Source: Typha latifolia (lineage: Eukaryota > Streptophyta > Magnoliopsida > Poales > Typhaceae). Taken from it: a stretch of 64,000 bases of DNA. Both the position numbers and the translations under genes were made by a program. The stretch spans positions 3,224,001 through 3,288,000 of the forward strand of contig CM034107.1 of the NCBI GenBank assembly GCA_019914945.1. Reading direction: 5' to 3'. The notes beneath the pieces are model-generated. The model ran no database searches and had not been told where the DNA came from. It saw nothing but the letters and a program-made list of their open reading frames with translations. This document shows, piece by piece, positions 43,945 through 55,911 of the stretch. Within the stretch, counting starts at the first letter, position 1; every line of letters begins with the position of its first letter.

Positions 43945-46193
43945 CTATGCTTTTATTCGTATCAAAAATGCACCTATTGATGATTGCAATTCAAGAAATT
44001 TATTAATAAAAACATTCTCGACAAGAATAGATTTAGAAGGGAAGTTAACAAGATTTGGTCGATTAGCTTTTAAATAGAAAGAACTTCAGGTCTACATATT
44101 AGAACCATGGGAACAGATCAGCTGACCCATTAGATTCACAGAATTGTAAAGCTGTCATCCACAACATATCATCACTGAGATTAGAAGCCTGCACCTTTTT
44201 CTGTTGGTCAGAAGAAAAATGAAATTGTATCCTAGATTCCTAGTATCTCCTTAAAGAGAGATGGTGATCAAGAATCACAACGGCCATCAATTTATCCCAG
44301 TGGTTATATCAGAAAAGGCATATGCAACCAAACTATTGGTAGGTATAATAATCTAAATACCAAAGAAGGTTTCACCAGAATGAACACTCATACATCATTA
44401 GTATGAGTGAATTTTTGAATATATTGAAAAAAAAATTTAACCAAGAAGATATAGTAGGAAACTCACATGCAGGAAGGTTGGATATGTCAGCAGTAACAGC
44501 ACATGGAATTCCCAAGTTGGTTAGTGCACCCCTTAAGATTCCGCACGGAAAGTAGAGATGCATGTTCGCGGCTTGGGCTGCATTATTATCAGATGTTGAC
44601 TCAGAAGAGTTTTCTTGAGATGCATTGGTGTTCTCTACAGATTGATCAATTGATACGCGAGTAAGCCAGCGGAAACAATTATCTTGCAGCACAAAAGTAC
44701 CCTGCCAGGGATCATGAGAAAACTAAAGTCATATATGTGATACATCATATATAACCTTGGGTTTACCAATCTTTTCATCATTACTCTGTGATTTGTTTTT
44801 AAGTTGTCTATCTGCTTCTTGAATAGCACTGTCCAAAAATCCTTGCAGATAAACTTGATTGCTTCTAGATGATCACTGAATCTAGGGCGCTCCACTGTAT
44901 ATCTGGATAAAAGCAAGGATACTGGTATTTTACAATACTGATTTACAAAGAAGGATGAAGTTTATCTAGGAGTCAGAACTGTAGGATACAAAGGGGATAT
45001 TAGTGTACAATCAGAATAATTTTACACATGATACCTTGTCATTCTGGCATATAGCTGGCACATCCTGACATGTCTAGAATGGGCTTTTTTTTACACCCTT
45101 ATTTACATATGAAAAATTACCTGTAAAGGTTTAACAATATAATTTCTATTATATGTTATTGTTGCTTGCTTTTTCATTCCTAAATCTCTACCCAACACAT
45201 TCATTTATATATAAACTATAGTTAAGCCATTTAAAAGGACTTACCCCCCAGACTATATATCACTAATTACTATGAACTGAATCTCCCAAGTAAATCCATT
45301 GGGTTTCTGAAAATCCGAAACTTTCGTATCAAATTTCTTACAGAAAGTTGTATGGTCTCGATCATTGGAGGGTGGATCTGAGCAATTGACTTTCGACAAT
45401 CAAAATGTTACTTATTTATGGCTTGGTTTTTTGGTCTATGATCCTCTTGGACATCTCCCCAGACATTCTCTTTGGAGGGTAGATCTCTGTTTTCTCTTCT
45501 TATCAAGTGCTACCAAGCACCATCCTCTCCAACATTTCTCTTCATCAGAATTCTTGATACCTGGTCTCTGATCATCCCTTTTCTCTCTATGCATCTAAAA
45601 CTATCAAATCCTTCTACATCATATTCATATTTTAGCAACATCACTATCTTTATCAAATCTATATAGTTCAGAAATAGTCTTACAATAACATTTTAATCCC
45701 ACAACAGGTGAAAAAGAAGCAACCTTTAATCCAAAAAAGAAGTCTCCAAGAGACAACAGACAAGGCCAACACGACATAGAAAAACGCCAACACAACATAA
45801 AAAGAAAAGTAGAATCATTCGATCTAAATAGTTCAACAATGAGGACAAGATCCAATTTTGACGCAGCATTTAAAATCAAAGACCTCAAATTACGCGAAGA
45901 AACACATTCACAAAGAAGAAGGATTCATATATCCCAATGTTGGGTTTCCCACATAAGTTTGAAACAAATCAAGAAAAGAAGAGGAATAGATAAAGTAGAT
46001 CCGAGGGGAATAAGAAGGGAGACGAAGAGATCCAAAAAAGATTACCTCTCAGAGAGCTGGTGGCCGACCTGGAAGCCGATGGCTTCGATGCGGCGGGCGG
46101 CGAGCTCGGGTTTGGTGGAGTAGAAGCGGTCGCAGTACGCCGATACCATCTCGATGATCACGCCGTCCACGCAGCTCTCCGCCACCTCCCTCC

Positions 46194-46197
<4 letters not shown>
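43945..46197 (-). CDS. TRS33: TRAPP complex subunit Trs33/TRAPPC6
   Basis: Small core subunit of the TRAPP tethering complexes, which activate Rab GTPases in ER-Golgi and post-Golgi traffic. Four exons on the minus strand: 46197-46046, 44902-44785, 44701-44467, 43973-43945, giving 177 residues plus TAG, the usual size for plant Trs33. The N-terminus reads MGREVAESCVDGVIIEMV, then the conserved GFQVGHQLSERYTVERPRF across junction 1, KFICKDFW, FRWLTRVSID and LYFPCGILRGALTNLGIPC. The final exon is only 29 nt (codes AFLIRIKA, stop); it completes the LPAC junction and matches the family's VVRIKA-type end. A Ser/Asn-rich insert sits between the Arg-Val-Ser strand and the LYFPCG block, as in other plant versions. 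The start codon directly abuts a long GA microsatellite. Confidence 0.95.

Positions 46198-46284
<87 letters not shown>
46197..46284. repeat. Compound (CT)n-(TA)n microsatellite at the Trs33 start codon
   Basis: About 29 CT units (46197-46255) run straight into 15 TA units (46255-46284). On the coding (minus) strand this is TA repeats, then GA repeats, then ATG with no spacer. Confidence 0.97.
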
Positions 46285-46287
<3 letters not shown>

Positions 46288-46327
46288 TTAAATCTCGATC
46301 TCTGTCTCGACTATAAAGACTGCGATA

Positions 46328-46372
46328 GACTCCGAGACTCCGAGACTCCGAGAATCCGAGAATCCGAGAACC
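46328..46372. repeat. 8-bp minisatellite
   Basis: Five tandem octamers (three GACTCCGA, then two GAATCCGA) plus a partial copy, located just upstream of the Trs33 microsatellite. Confidence 0.9.
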
Positions 46373-47921
46373 CGCTAAGATGAGATACGAGTCCGACCCG
46401 GTTTATCGGTGCCAGGTTCCAAATTATTCTACTTGGTTGCTCTCTTGGTTAGACTTAATCAGTCCCAAACGTACATTTTTAATGAGCTCGATGGAGACTT
46501 AGAAGGCCTAGTGCATGAAGTTTTGCCCAGTTCTTAAACATAAATTAAATACATCTAAAATTTTACTTATATTTTTTCATTTGGTTGTAAAATATAATAA
46601 TTACCTTGAATAAATTTATATAAAATTTTTATTTAATTACTAACTATAAATAAATATGTTAATTATACTAAAAATTTTATTTAGAGAATATACATAACTT
46701 TATCATTTTACTCGTAATAAAATTTTATATATAACTTGTTGACTTATTTTATATAAGGTTTGATTAAATATACATAAATAAGTATTTAATTATAAAATAT
46801 ATGTAAGAGAGTCTTAATTTATAACGTTAATTTGCTAAGTGAGGTGTTATTTGTCTAATGCTAATTATTAAGCTATCAAATTAGATTTTAATCACATCAG
46901 AATGGAATTCGTAATGACATTATTACTCAGCAATACAAGTACTAAACCAGTGAATTCACACAAGAATTTGTTTTCTTGGTACCAAAAGACAAGTGCAAAC
47001 GAAAATAATTGTATACGTTCTGGATAATTTATCATGTTTGTCAGCATGTCTGGAAATGGACATCCCATCATAACTATAGATAGATTTAATACGTCAAAAA
47101 CCACAACTCATGAATAACTTGAAAGGTAGTTCAACCTTAACTTTCACATTTAACAAACATAATATGGATGATAAGTTGATAACCCATTAAGTAATGTCTT
47201 TAAAAACAACGTGCAGTTTCTGCGCGTAATACACCATTACATTCGACGGGAACAACACACGATTACAACAAAGTAGACACTTTCGCAAGCAATCTGATAC
47301 AATATAGGATTTCGAATAAAACTTCAGTAGTTCAAATTCCAACTAAAACATGAGCATCCTAACAATCATTATCTTAGAGGCAGTACAACAAAGGGACAAA
47401 TTACAAATAAAGGAAAGATTCTCATTTTGTCTCTCCAAGCATGTCAAGACCGTGAACTAGCATTATTTCATAAAGATAGTTACCGCAGCTTAGTCAAAAT
47501 TTTGGTTTTGTTGCAAGTCAACAGTTTCAATCAGGACCCAACACCATACCAGGATAGACGGTGGAGCAGGAAGCCACTCTAGATTCTGAGAATCTTATTG
47601 TTACTTCCTTCACCATGACTACCCTGCAAATGAGCATTCTTGACAGAGATATAAGCTGAGTGGAAAGAAGATCAGAAATTTATTTCTTTATTATGTAACA
47701 TATCATCTATCAGGTAGTATCCATACCTCATTCAGGTCGCAGTTAAAGAGTAAGTTGCTGTCCAAACAAAAAGTAGGGCAGCACCACGTTCAGAATTGCT
47801 GCTCATCTAGAGAAATAACAACCTCAAAAAGAAAGAAAAATACAGAATATCTTACCAACAGAAAAAGGAACTAACAATTCTTACAGGCTACAGATACAGA
47901 AAGCAAACACATCATCAACTC
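46373..47921. other. Spacer between Trs33 promoter and WIT 3' end
   Basis: Strongly AT-rich from 46500 to 46900, then mixed. About 47400-47921 is probably the WIT 3' UTR. No other gene recognised. Confidence 0.55.
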
Positions 47922-50900
47922 TCAAGCAACAGTGCTTTCTTCTTGGTACACATAGTAAACAACATATGAGACCAAGAAAACAAGGACTGCTGCAAAAAGA
48001 TACTTCCAGTTCAGCTGTGTTGGCTCGATAGTCCTTACAGTCCCAAGGCTGGAATCTACAACTGATGAGTCGTCTGCTGAGACTGTCGTTTCCATTTCTA
48101 TCTCATCATTAGAAACAGCTGGTACTGACTTCACCTGATGAAGAAAAAATGCAGTTCACTGTTTCTGAAGAATACCTCAAACTTTAACACCATAAAAGAG
48201 CTTCTTTATCACACAAGTCCAGTGAAAATGGAAATATAGAAAACAAACCGAGATATAAGGCTTGTCATAAGGCCAAATTGGAAATATCTTTTATCAGAAG
48301 GTGGCCATTACTATACCTAACAAACTTGTCTTTCTTTGTCCTTTTGTGGGTGAACATGTTAAAAAACTCTGGGTCAAAGGATTTAGTGCACTAATCATAT
48401 CGGCACTTTTAGTTACACCTCTTAATACATTTTGAATTTGAAAAAAAAAAAAACTGGATCAAGTATATTGACACTTTCTATAAAGATTTAGCATGAGAAC
48501 ATCCTTAAACCTCAAATTGTTGAAGGACCAGACTCTAAAAGACAATAAATATTCCAGTAGAATTTTGATAAGTAGCTTCCAATGATGTCTACTATCTTTT
48601 CTTCTAGTTCTACTTGCTTAGTAGCTTTGGCTAACCTCCAATGATAAGTATAGGTCAAGATACCAAAACAAAACATGGATATAACCTGTGGATAACAAGG
48701 TTTAGGTTGGAAAGCAGCTCCATAGATTTTCAGTAATCAACCTAAAATTCTCTGTTTAAAGAGAAACGGTAATCTTGCACAGGAAAGCTTTCAGGCAAGT
48801 GGGACCTTGTTGCAAGAAATACAACTCTTTGTAAAAGGTAGAAGCAGGAGTGCAGGACACGTTTTCTCCTTTCCAGAAGAAGATGATAATTAGTTCATGC
48901 GCCCAATAACATGAAATATCATTGTTTAAATCCCAGTAAATTAATGACCTCCAAAATAACAGCTTCAATTTTAACGCAGTAAGAAAACTACACACCTGAG
49001 TATTTGTTGATGAAGATTCTGTTAATGGTTCCTCTGATAATTTAGCAGAACCAGATTTATCTTTATTGTCAGTACCCTTTTGGCTGAAGGTAGTAGTACC
49101 TGCATAATCATTTCGTTTGTATTTTTGTACCAGGATCTTGTTCTTTCTTGTTAATGCAGAGATCTGCAGGTGAAAATGATATATAATGTTAGGGGCTACT
49201 AGCTTTTCAGATACCATAAAGCATGATAGTCAAGTTATGAAATACACAAAATTCTCACCTCTGCTTACTTAACAACTGTTACAACTAGAGAAATAGTTTA
49301 AGACATCCTTAAGCACAAGATTATACCCTTTATCCCAGCCACTAAAGACTTCACCCTATATGGAGCTGAGCAAGTTATCAGTATAAACTTAATGCTTCCT
49401 CTTTGTTTAGAGCAATAAATAGGAAATATTTACTACATCCAGAAAAAACAACACAATCATGAAAATAATCTTCTCTCCTAACACAAATCATAATAGGAAA
49501 AGGCACCAATGCTAGATGGGCAAATACCTGTAAATGAAGCTGTTCTCTTTCCAATGCTAGTTTTCTAACAAGGTCAACAATGATTTTAGTTCTCATACCA
49601 ATGTCTTTTGCAGTCGATACTTTAGCAAGATCAGCATGACTCAGTGAATTCTCTAGCATTTCAACTTTGTTCCTTACAAAACCTAGCTCTTCATTAACCT
49701 CCAAATTGGTTCTAGTCAACACAGTGCACTTGGATTCAGCATTCTCAGCTCTACTTTCAGCTTTTGAAACTTTGCTTTTAAGATCTTCAATCATATGTTC
49801 CATATCACCCATGGTAGACTTCAGCAAATTCTGTTGTTCCACAATTGCTTCCACAGATGCTTTTGCATGCTCTAACTGAGTATCTGATTCCTTGAGCTTC
49901 CTCTCTAAGAAGTTAATCTTTTCTGATCCATGATGTTTAAGCACTTGAAGTTCTCCTTTAAGTTTCATATTAGCTTCAATCAACTCTGAACATTGTGCTT
50001 CTGCACTTTCAGCCCTGCTTTCTGTTTTTGTATTAGTTTCTTTAAGGCTCTTAATTACATTTTCCAGTACACTTAGTTCAGAATGCAACATCTTCTTCTC
50101 TTCCTGACTTGCTTCAACAGAGGCCTTTGACAACAACAACTGGTTATTTGATCCCTTTAGCTGCTCCTCGAGGGATAGCACCTTTTCCCTCAAAGATGAG
50201 ACCTCAGAACCGGCAAACGTGCATCTATCCTCAGCTTCCTTTAGTCTAGCTTTCAGCCCATTTTCTTGCAACAGAACAATATTATCAGGTTCTGCATGAC
50301 TGGACTGTAGCTTTTGCAGACTGCTTTCTTCTGCAGATAACTCCATCATACCATTCTGTAACTTGGACCTCATCTCGCTTTCTCTAAGCATTGAAGCATT
50401 AAGATCGAATTGTACAGCATTAAGGCTTCCTATTAATTCTTTTGAAATTCCTCGAAATAGCATAGAAGCATTTTCAGCCTCAAATGTCCTCTCCAGTATC
50501 ATATCAATTGATTCTTCCAGACAATATGATTCTCTTTCTGCATTGCGCACTTTCAATTTGAGTTCCTCTTCAACAGATCTTGAATCAGAAAGCTTCTTTT
50601 CAAGATCCAGTTCCCTCGCCAAAGATTTCTCCAACATCTGTAGCACATGTCTCTGCTGATCTTCAGTTTGCATCTTCCATTTAGTGCTCTTGAATGAAAA
50701 ATGACCATTCTCAGTCCCGCCATCTTCGCCTGTCCCTGCTCAAATGCATGCATTAGAAACAAAGAATTCCTACCCACATTCTCACTGCTAATGTAAAATA
50801 TTATTTACAACTTACAAGGTTTGCTCCAAATATAATATATGGCATTTTCAAATTTAACTGATTCTCTCCTAATATCAGCAACTAGGTCCTGAAACTGCTT

Positions 50901-51311
50901 CAAAGACATTTCAGCATGATGCAACTTCTCTTGCATTTTTTCTGAAGATTCTTCATCAGAAATCTTTTCATGGGCAACCCAGATTTCCATCTGAAGAGAT
51001 GTCATAAAGCTATCTAATTCTTTAACCTCAGAGTCTAAAATTCCAGATAAGATATCAAATTTAAAAGCCTTCTCGGCAGACTCATCAGAAACACCATTAT
51101 TATCTAAAACAAGCGATTCAATATCATTTGCTCTGCCCGCAACGTCCATCAAAAGTATCTCCAAGTTTAGCAACTTCTCAGAAAAATACGCAAGATCAAG
51201 CTCCACTCTCGTAAGAATATCCATGACGTTTCCCCCTCCATTCACTCTCGCCCCATTTGGTGGTGCATCTTCTTTCAAAAAGTCATCATCATGATCATCA
51301 CTAGCAGCCAT
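47922..51311 (-). CDS. WIT1: WPP domain-interacting tail-anchored protein (WIT1-like)
   Basis: Nuclear-envelope coiled-coil protein. In Arabidopsis, WIT proteins bind WIP and RanGAP at the outer nuclear membrane and recruit myosin XI-i for nuclear shape and movement. Four exons on the minus strand: 51311-50816, 50735-49528, 49163-48996, 48134-47922, joining to 694 residues plus TGA (Arabidopsis WIT1 has about 700). Exon 1 encodes the helical N-terminal part with MDILTRVELDLAYFSEKL. Exon 2 is almost continuous coiled coil rich in Glu, Leu, Lys and Ser, with repeated SKAESRAENAESKC-type segments. The C-terminal exon carries one membrane helix at about residues 669-687 (YLFAAVLVFLVSYVVYYVY) and a seven-residue tail (QEESTVA), which is the tail-anchor arrangement. 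A GTG opens the last exon as an ordinary Val, not a start. WIT1 versus WIT2 is not resolved with certainty. Confidence 0.94.
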
Positions 51312-51935
51312 GATCTTCCTTTTGCTTCCTGCACAAGTCTTACTAGGTCAAACATAGAAAGGAGAATGTAAACAGATGCAAGGTATACACTTTGTCATAT
51401 GCGACTACTATCGCTTATACCAAATTGATTGTAGAACAGGTTAAGAGAAGAGTTTGACCAGAAAAAAAAAGAAGAAAAGATCCAGAACAAACAGATTAAA
51501 ATTAGAGCTACAACAAGTTTTATATGTGCAAAAGGCCCTCCAAGTTTCCACAGAGTGAGATCCAAAGTGTATCTTCGCCAACTCCCTCAACAACCCGTAA
51601 TTTTCTACCTGCAATTAGAACCCTACTCCATGTATAACTAATACTACTAATCAGATTCACCATCCAACTATAACGAACCAGATCAAGTAAACGAGATTCT
51701 CTAAAAGATACCCGTGAAAAGTAGTCACGACGCAAAGAAAATCGACGAGATACGAGAAGATTACCGCTAGATTGTCCGACGAGGGTTATTGAATAGAGTG
51801 GAGCGAGGAGGGAGAGATCGATCTGGAGGCGAAGGGAGAGAGGGAGGAGGGAAATGGAACGGTGACCGAACCGCCCTACTCCGCTCGCTTTCGTTTCTTC
51901 TCTCTCTCTCTGCTCTTCTTTTGGGTTTTTTTGCA
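51312..51935 (-). promoter_or_regulatory. WIT 5' leader with probable 5' UTR intron
   Basis: A clean acceptor (GTGCAG, next base 51328) sits 17 nt before the start codon. A donor (GTAATC at 51764-51759) follows a GC-rich, CT/GA-rich leader exon at about 51765-51930. This suggests a 5' UTR intron 51329-51764. Inference from splice-site quality and composition. Confidence 0.5.
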
Positions 51936-52072
51936 TTTATACCCCTCCAAATTCTTTATTTATGTATATACTCCTCTAAGTCTGATATTTGTATATATAC
52001 CCCTTAAAACACTTGTTTTTGTACGAGCACCCTTTAAAACCTTTATTTTTGTAAAGATACCCATAAAAGTTA
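51928..52072. repeat. Degenerate tandem array with a loose 30-bp period and TATACCCCT core
   Basis: Five units of about 28-30 bp read roughly TTTNTATATACCCCTTAAAA: CATTTATACCCCTCC, ATGTATATACTCCTC, GTATATATACCCCTT, TGTACGAGCACCCTT and TGTAAAGATACCCAT. It lies at the edge of the WIT leader and is probably the end of a transposon-like element. Confidence 0.6.
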
Positions 52073-53114
52073 ATCAATAATTAATTTGATCTATTTAATA
52101 GCAAAAGGATAAAAATAACCCTATACATTGCTATCAAACAAGAATATATTTATTATTCTATCTATTTAATGATTCAGATTTTAACATATAGTTACTAGGA
52201 AAATAATAGATAAAGGGTAATTATGCAAAAATAATTAAATATTCTCCGCTTATTAGAAAATTATTCTACCTCATCTTCCGCGAAGGCAATACAATGGCAT
52301 ATTGGTTTACAGATTTGACTTAAATCTGAAATAAGGTTGTACTCCAGATATTTGTAATCCGCTTGTTACCGATTTTAGTTGTTGATTTCTCCGGAGCTTT
52401 TTATAGCCATAATTATTAGTTTTTAATAAAATAGTTTCTTAAATAATAATGAGCTTACATGGTTTAGTCTCAATTTATCTCAATTTTTATTTTCTAATTA
52501 TTATATTTTTAGTTTCAAATGATTCTTGTATCAATAGGTATTTCAACTATTCTCCAATATTTTTATAATTTTAGAAGTATTATTACCTAATTCCTGTGGT
52601 GGTAATAACAATAGATGGTAATACGGTGTTAATTGGATATTTAAAAAAAATAGAGGCTTTTTTTGGAAGAAAAATATAAGATATGGTTCGAACTATAAAA
52701 AATAAAAATAAAAAAGAAAGTCTAAAATGCGGAGTTTTTCTAGCATATTCTTACTCCACAAGTGAATAGTAGGACAAAAAAATGTGTGTGTGTGTGTGTG
52801 ATGCTAGGAAGGACTACAAAATTGGTTCAAAATGTTTAAAATATAAAACTTGTGTAAAAATATTTAGAGGTTTTGTACGAGCTTATGCACAAGTTTTTAT
52901 GAAGAATTATAAAAAAACTCAAAGAGAATGGTTATAACCACTTTAGAAGTTGTTTAACGAAATTTACATCCTACATTTTTATTATTTACAAATTAAGTCT
53001 TATTATTTAGCAAATATGTACAGAAAACAACTCGAGTTAGATTTGAGCTAACACCGTGATAATATTTTATTAACTAAAGATATTTTATTTCTAAAATACC
53101 TAAAATACCCTTAG
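52073..53114. other. AT-rich spacer
   Basis: No gene recognised. A (GT)n run lies at 52784-52801. Confidence 0.5.
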
Positions 53115-53735
53115 TATAGGTTGATCCGGGGGCGATCAGGTCTGGCTTGACCCCAAGGTTGGGCCCATGGACAAGAATGTGACGACAGGTGAGGGTTGCA
53201 CGCCGACCTGGGTCCCATCAAAGAGGATGGTGGTAGTGGGGTTGGAGTTGGAGAAGAGGTAGGCCTTAATGGCCTCCCCAGCCTTTTGACCTATTCATGT
53301 AACCAGGGGAAGGTAGGCATTAGCGACGAGCTCTTTCCTGTTCGTTGTGGTGTTCGTGAGAACCATCCTCAAAAAGTCGCAATCAAGCATGCTAGCTCCA
53401 ATGGTGTTGATCCACAGTGCCGTGATGGAAAGCATGGAGGCACCCAGATCTGCATTCCCTACCAAGCATGAGATGAGCACACCCTTTATCATTGCGGAGA
53501 AAGCCTTAATAGCTACACTGTTTTTGCAATATTCAACGAAGTTGCCGCTAAGGGAGTGCACATGGCACTTGTCTACCATGGCAGCATTCATGGCAGCCAT
53601 TATGTCCGAGTTGAAGCAGCCTCGATCCTGGCGGCATAGCTAAGGAGGCGTGCATCCTCAACAGGGGATCTTGTGCTCGACCCAGACCCCGGTGTCCAAA
53701 ACTTTGATCACCACATCACTCCCCACCATCACATT
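53115..53735 (-). pseudogene. Subtilisin-like protease (S8/SBT) relic
   Basis: Read on the minus strand, this block gives fragments of a plant subtilase. First comes GSDVVIKVLDTGVW with the catalytic Asp codon at 53694-53696, soon followed by an in-frame TGA (53658-53660). After a frame change comes GCFNSDIMAAMNAAM, VAIKAFSAMIKGVLISC and WINTIGASMLDCDF, ending in a second TGA (53295-53297). Past that stop the same frame gives KAYLFSNSN, ILFDGTQVG and VQPSPVVTFLSMGP. A further frame change leads to GVKPDLIAPG. The segment with the catalytic His is deleted between the first two blocks, and the catalytic Ser region is absent. It is clearly non-functional. The surrounding sequence is GC-richer than its flanks, as for a young relic of a GC-rich gene. 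Confidence 0.88.
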
Positions 53736-53864
53736 GTGGACGCTAATGAGGAGGGAGGTGGGGATGATGAGGATGGAGGAGGGTTAAGTGAGAATAATGA
53801 AGGAATGAGGAGGGAGAAAGGAGGACGATCAGGTTTATATCAGATGCTAGAGGAGGGTTGGGTT

Positions 53865-54005
53865 GAGTTGAGTTTAGTTTAGTTTGTTAGATTTAGTTAG
53901 GCTGGGTTGAGTTTAGTTGGCTTTGGTTAGATTTAGTGGTTAGGTTTAGTTAGCTTAGGTTAGGTTTAGTTGGGTTGAGTTAGTATAGGTTGGGTAAGTA
54001 TAATT
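53865..54005. repeat. Degenerate TTTAGTTNGG tandem tract
   Basis: About 140 bp made of loosely repeated GGTTTAGTT, GGTTGAGTT and TTTAGTTAG units, immediately 5' (in gene sense) of the subtilase relic. Simple-sequence origin is likely. Confidence 0.7.
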
Positions 54006-55267
54006 TGGTTGATGATATTTTTATAATCTTCTTAGTATAGTTAACTTAACTTAGAAGTTTAGTAAACTTAACTAATAGATCTAACGACGAGGTGTTATTT
54101 GTACATATTTACTAAATCATAAGGCTTGATTTGCAAATAGTAAAAATGAATGGTGTAAACTATAACCTTGTTAAAAAATAGGGTCCTTATATGTAAATTT
54201 TCCAAATAAAAAGAGTCGGAGAGCTTTTTATGTCCTAGTATTAGAAGAATAGTTCTAACAAGAATGAAGAGATTTTCGAATAAAAAGTGTCGTGTTCGAA
54301 CACCATTATGAATGTTCACTTTCTTACTAATTTTGTGGACAAAATATATTAGAATCAATTTTCTATTTATCATATCTACATCAAATCTAAAAGAGCTACG
54401 TCTTAATAGTCACTAAAATAGAAGAATCAACCTCGAGAGTCATTGAGATTAGAACTCAATCATGAGAAGCAATGCATCGCGAGTTTAAGCGAGTAGGATC
54501 ATATAGATATAATTATAGGTATTGATGGGCGATCTACAAGTCATTCTTGGAACTACTACAGTATCACCAGTAATTAGTTTTGATCTGAATTTAAATTTGT
54601 AATTTTTTTTACCCACGTTTAAATATTCTTTTACGTAAAAATCTTTATGTTTGAAATTATCTTTTTGATAGGTAAAAGAGAAATAATGATATCTCATGAC
54701 TTCGTCAAATTAGGCATAAACTACTAACATATCTTGCAAACTAATGGTATCAAATGCGCAAAAACAAACAAGCTCACATAGGACAGGCATTATGACCCCC
54801 TAAAAGGAAAAGCTTTGAAGCAGCTTTAGACGAGCACATCAAGCTCTTACCTTTTATAGCAAATTTCTTTGTTTGGAGATGGACATGATCCACCACCTCC
54901 ACCTACTTTTAGACATACTTGTCCATCAATAGTTTCCATGCCCTCAATCATTTCTCAAGATCTATAGTAGGATTGTACTATGAGCAATGTTAGTAAATAG
55001 CCATTATTGAACTAAATCAACAAAATATTTTAGAACAAAAAAATTAAGATAAAATATATAAACACAACACTTGGAAAAGAGATTCGCAAGCCTTAGTGGA
55101 GGAGATAGTCTTCACATTCTAAAGATGTGACCAAAAATATTAATGATGATAAGAAATTAAGTGCAAAAGATTGATATCATACTTCCTAACAATACATGCT
55201 ACAATTAAAACTACTATGCATTCCTACCTTTTATTATACCAGAATCAATGCCATACAAATAATACTC
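54006..55267. other. Spacer before the bZIP 3' end
   Basis: AT-rich. No gene recognised; open frames 54095-54373 and 54485-54697 are AT-rich and without motifs. Confidence 0.5.
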
Positions 55268-55669
55268 TCAAGCTAGCTTCATTTGAAGTCCTTTGAGCTT
55301 CTCTTGCAAATCACCTACTTGTTTCCTGAGCTGATCATTCTCATGAACAATGTGATCAATCTCTTCCCTGACATGGTTGATTTCGCCGGTAAGTGCTTGG
55401 TTTACCGCATGAAGATGAACGACCCGCGACCAGAGCTCATCCATATACATCTTCTTCCTCGCCCGCGACCTTCTAGCCGACTCCCTATTCGATATAGTCC
55501 TCCTCTTTCTCCTCTCCTCCGCGAGGCTCAGTAGTTGATGCTCGTCGGTGTCTTCGGATGTTGAGTTGCCACAAAAAAAGGTACTATCCATGACCTGAAT
55601 TTGAGGAGTAGATCCAGAATTGAAGAGTCTAACTATGCTTAGGTAGTCGTCTTCATGTTGCATGTCCAT
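55268..55669 (-). CDS. Small bZIP transcription factor, group S
   Basis: Intronless gene for a 133-residue basic leucine zipper protein. The basic region is RRKRRTISNRESARRSRARK, with the invariant Asn61 and Arg69 (N-x7-R). The zipper is long: hydrophobic heptad residues fall at L79, L86, L93, V100, I107, L114, L121 and L128. The short N-terminus (first 50 residues) has no recognised domain. Size, lack of introns and the SNRESARRSR-x-RK pattern fit plant group S bZIPs near bZIP43 or ocs-element-binding factors, which bind ACGT-core sites, often as heterodimers. I see no long sucrose-control upstream ORF of the S1 type in the 200 nt before the start, only two or three ORFs under ten codons. 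So an S2/S3-type member is more likely than S1. Confidence 0.93.
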   Translation of the reverse strand: MDMQHEDDYLSIVRLFNSGSTPQIQVMDSTFFCGNSTSEDTDEHQLLSLAEERRKRRTISNRESARRSRARKKMYMDELWSRVVHLHAVNQALTGEINHVREEIDHIVHENDQLRKQVGDLQEKLKGLQMKLA

Positions 55670-55903
55670 GGCTTGGATGTGAAGTGAGGAACTCTTTGCA
55701 ACTTTGTCTTACAGAGACAAGCACGAGAATGTCTTAAATGGGCTCTTTTCTACAGAGACCCAAAAGTTTCTTTTAGCTACTTTAGCGGGCAGTTCATGGG
55801 ATAATAATCCTTATGCTTTGTTCATTCGTCTTGCACACATCAAGTTCCACTATGAAGTCATATCATCTTCTTTCACATTACATCAAGAAGAGTAGTTTGC
55901 ACG

Positions 55904-55911
55904 CTTATATA
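55904..55911 (-). promoter_or_regulatory. Candidate TATA box of the bZIP gene
   Basis: TATATAAG on the minus strand, about 235 nt upstream of the bZIP start codon, which would give a 5' UTR of about 200 nt. Position and sequence only. Confidence 0.4.

Noticed and set aside
53196..53643. Plus-strand open frames around 53200-53640
   Set aside because: Antisense of the subtilase relic; the minus strand holds the recognisable motifs.
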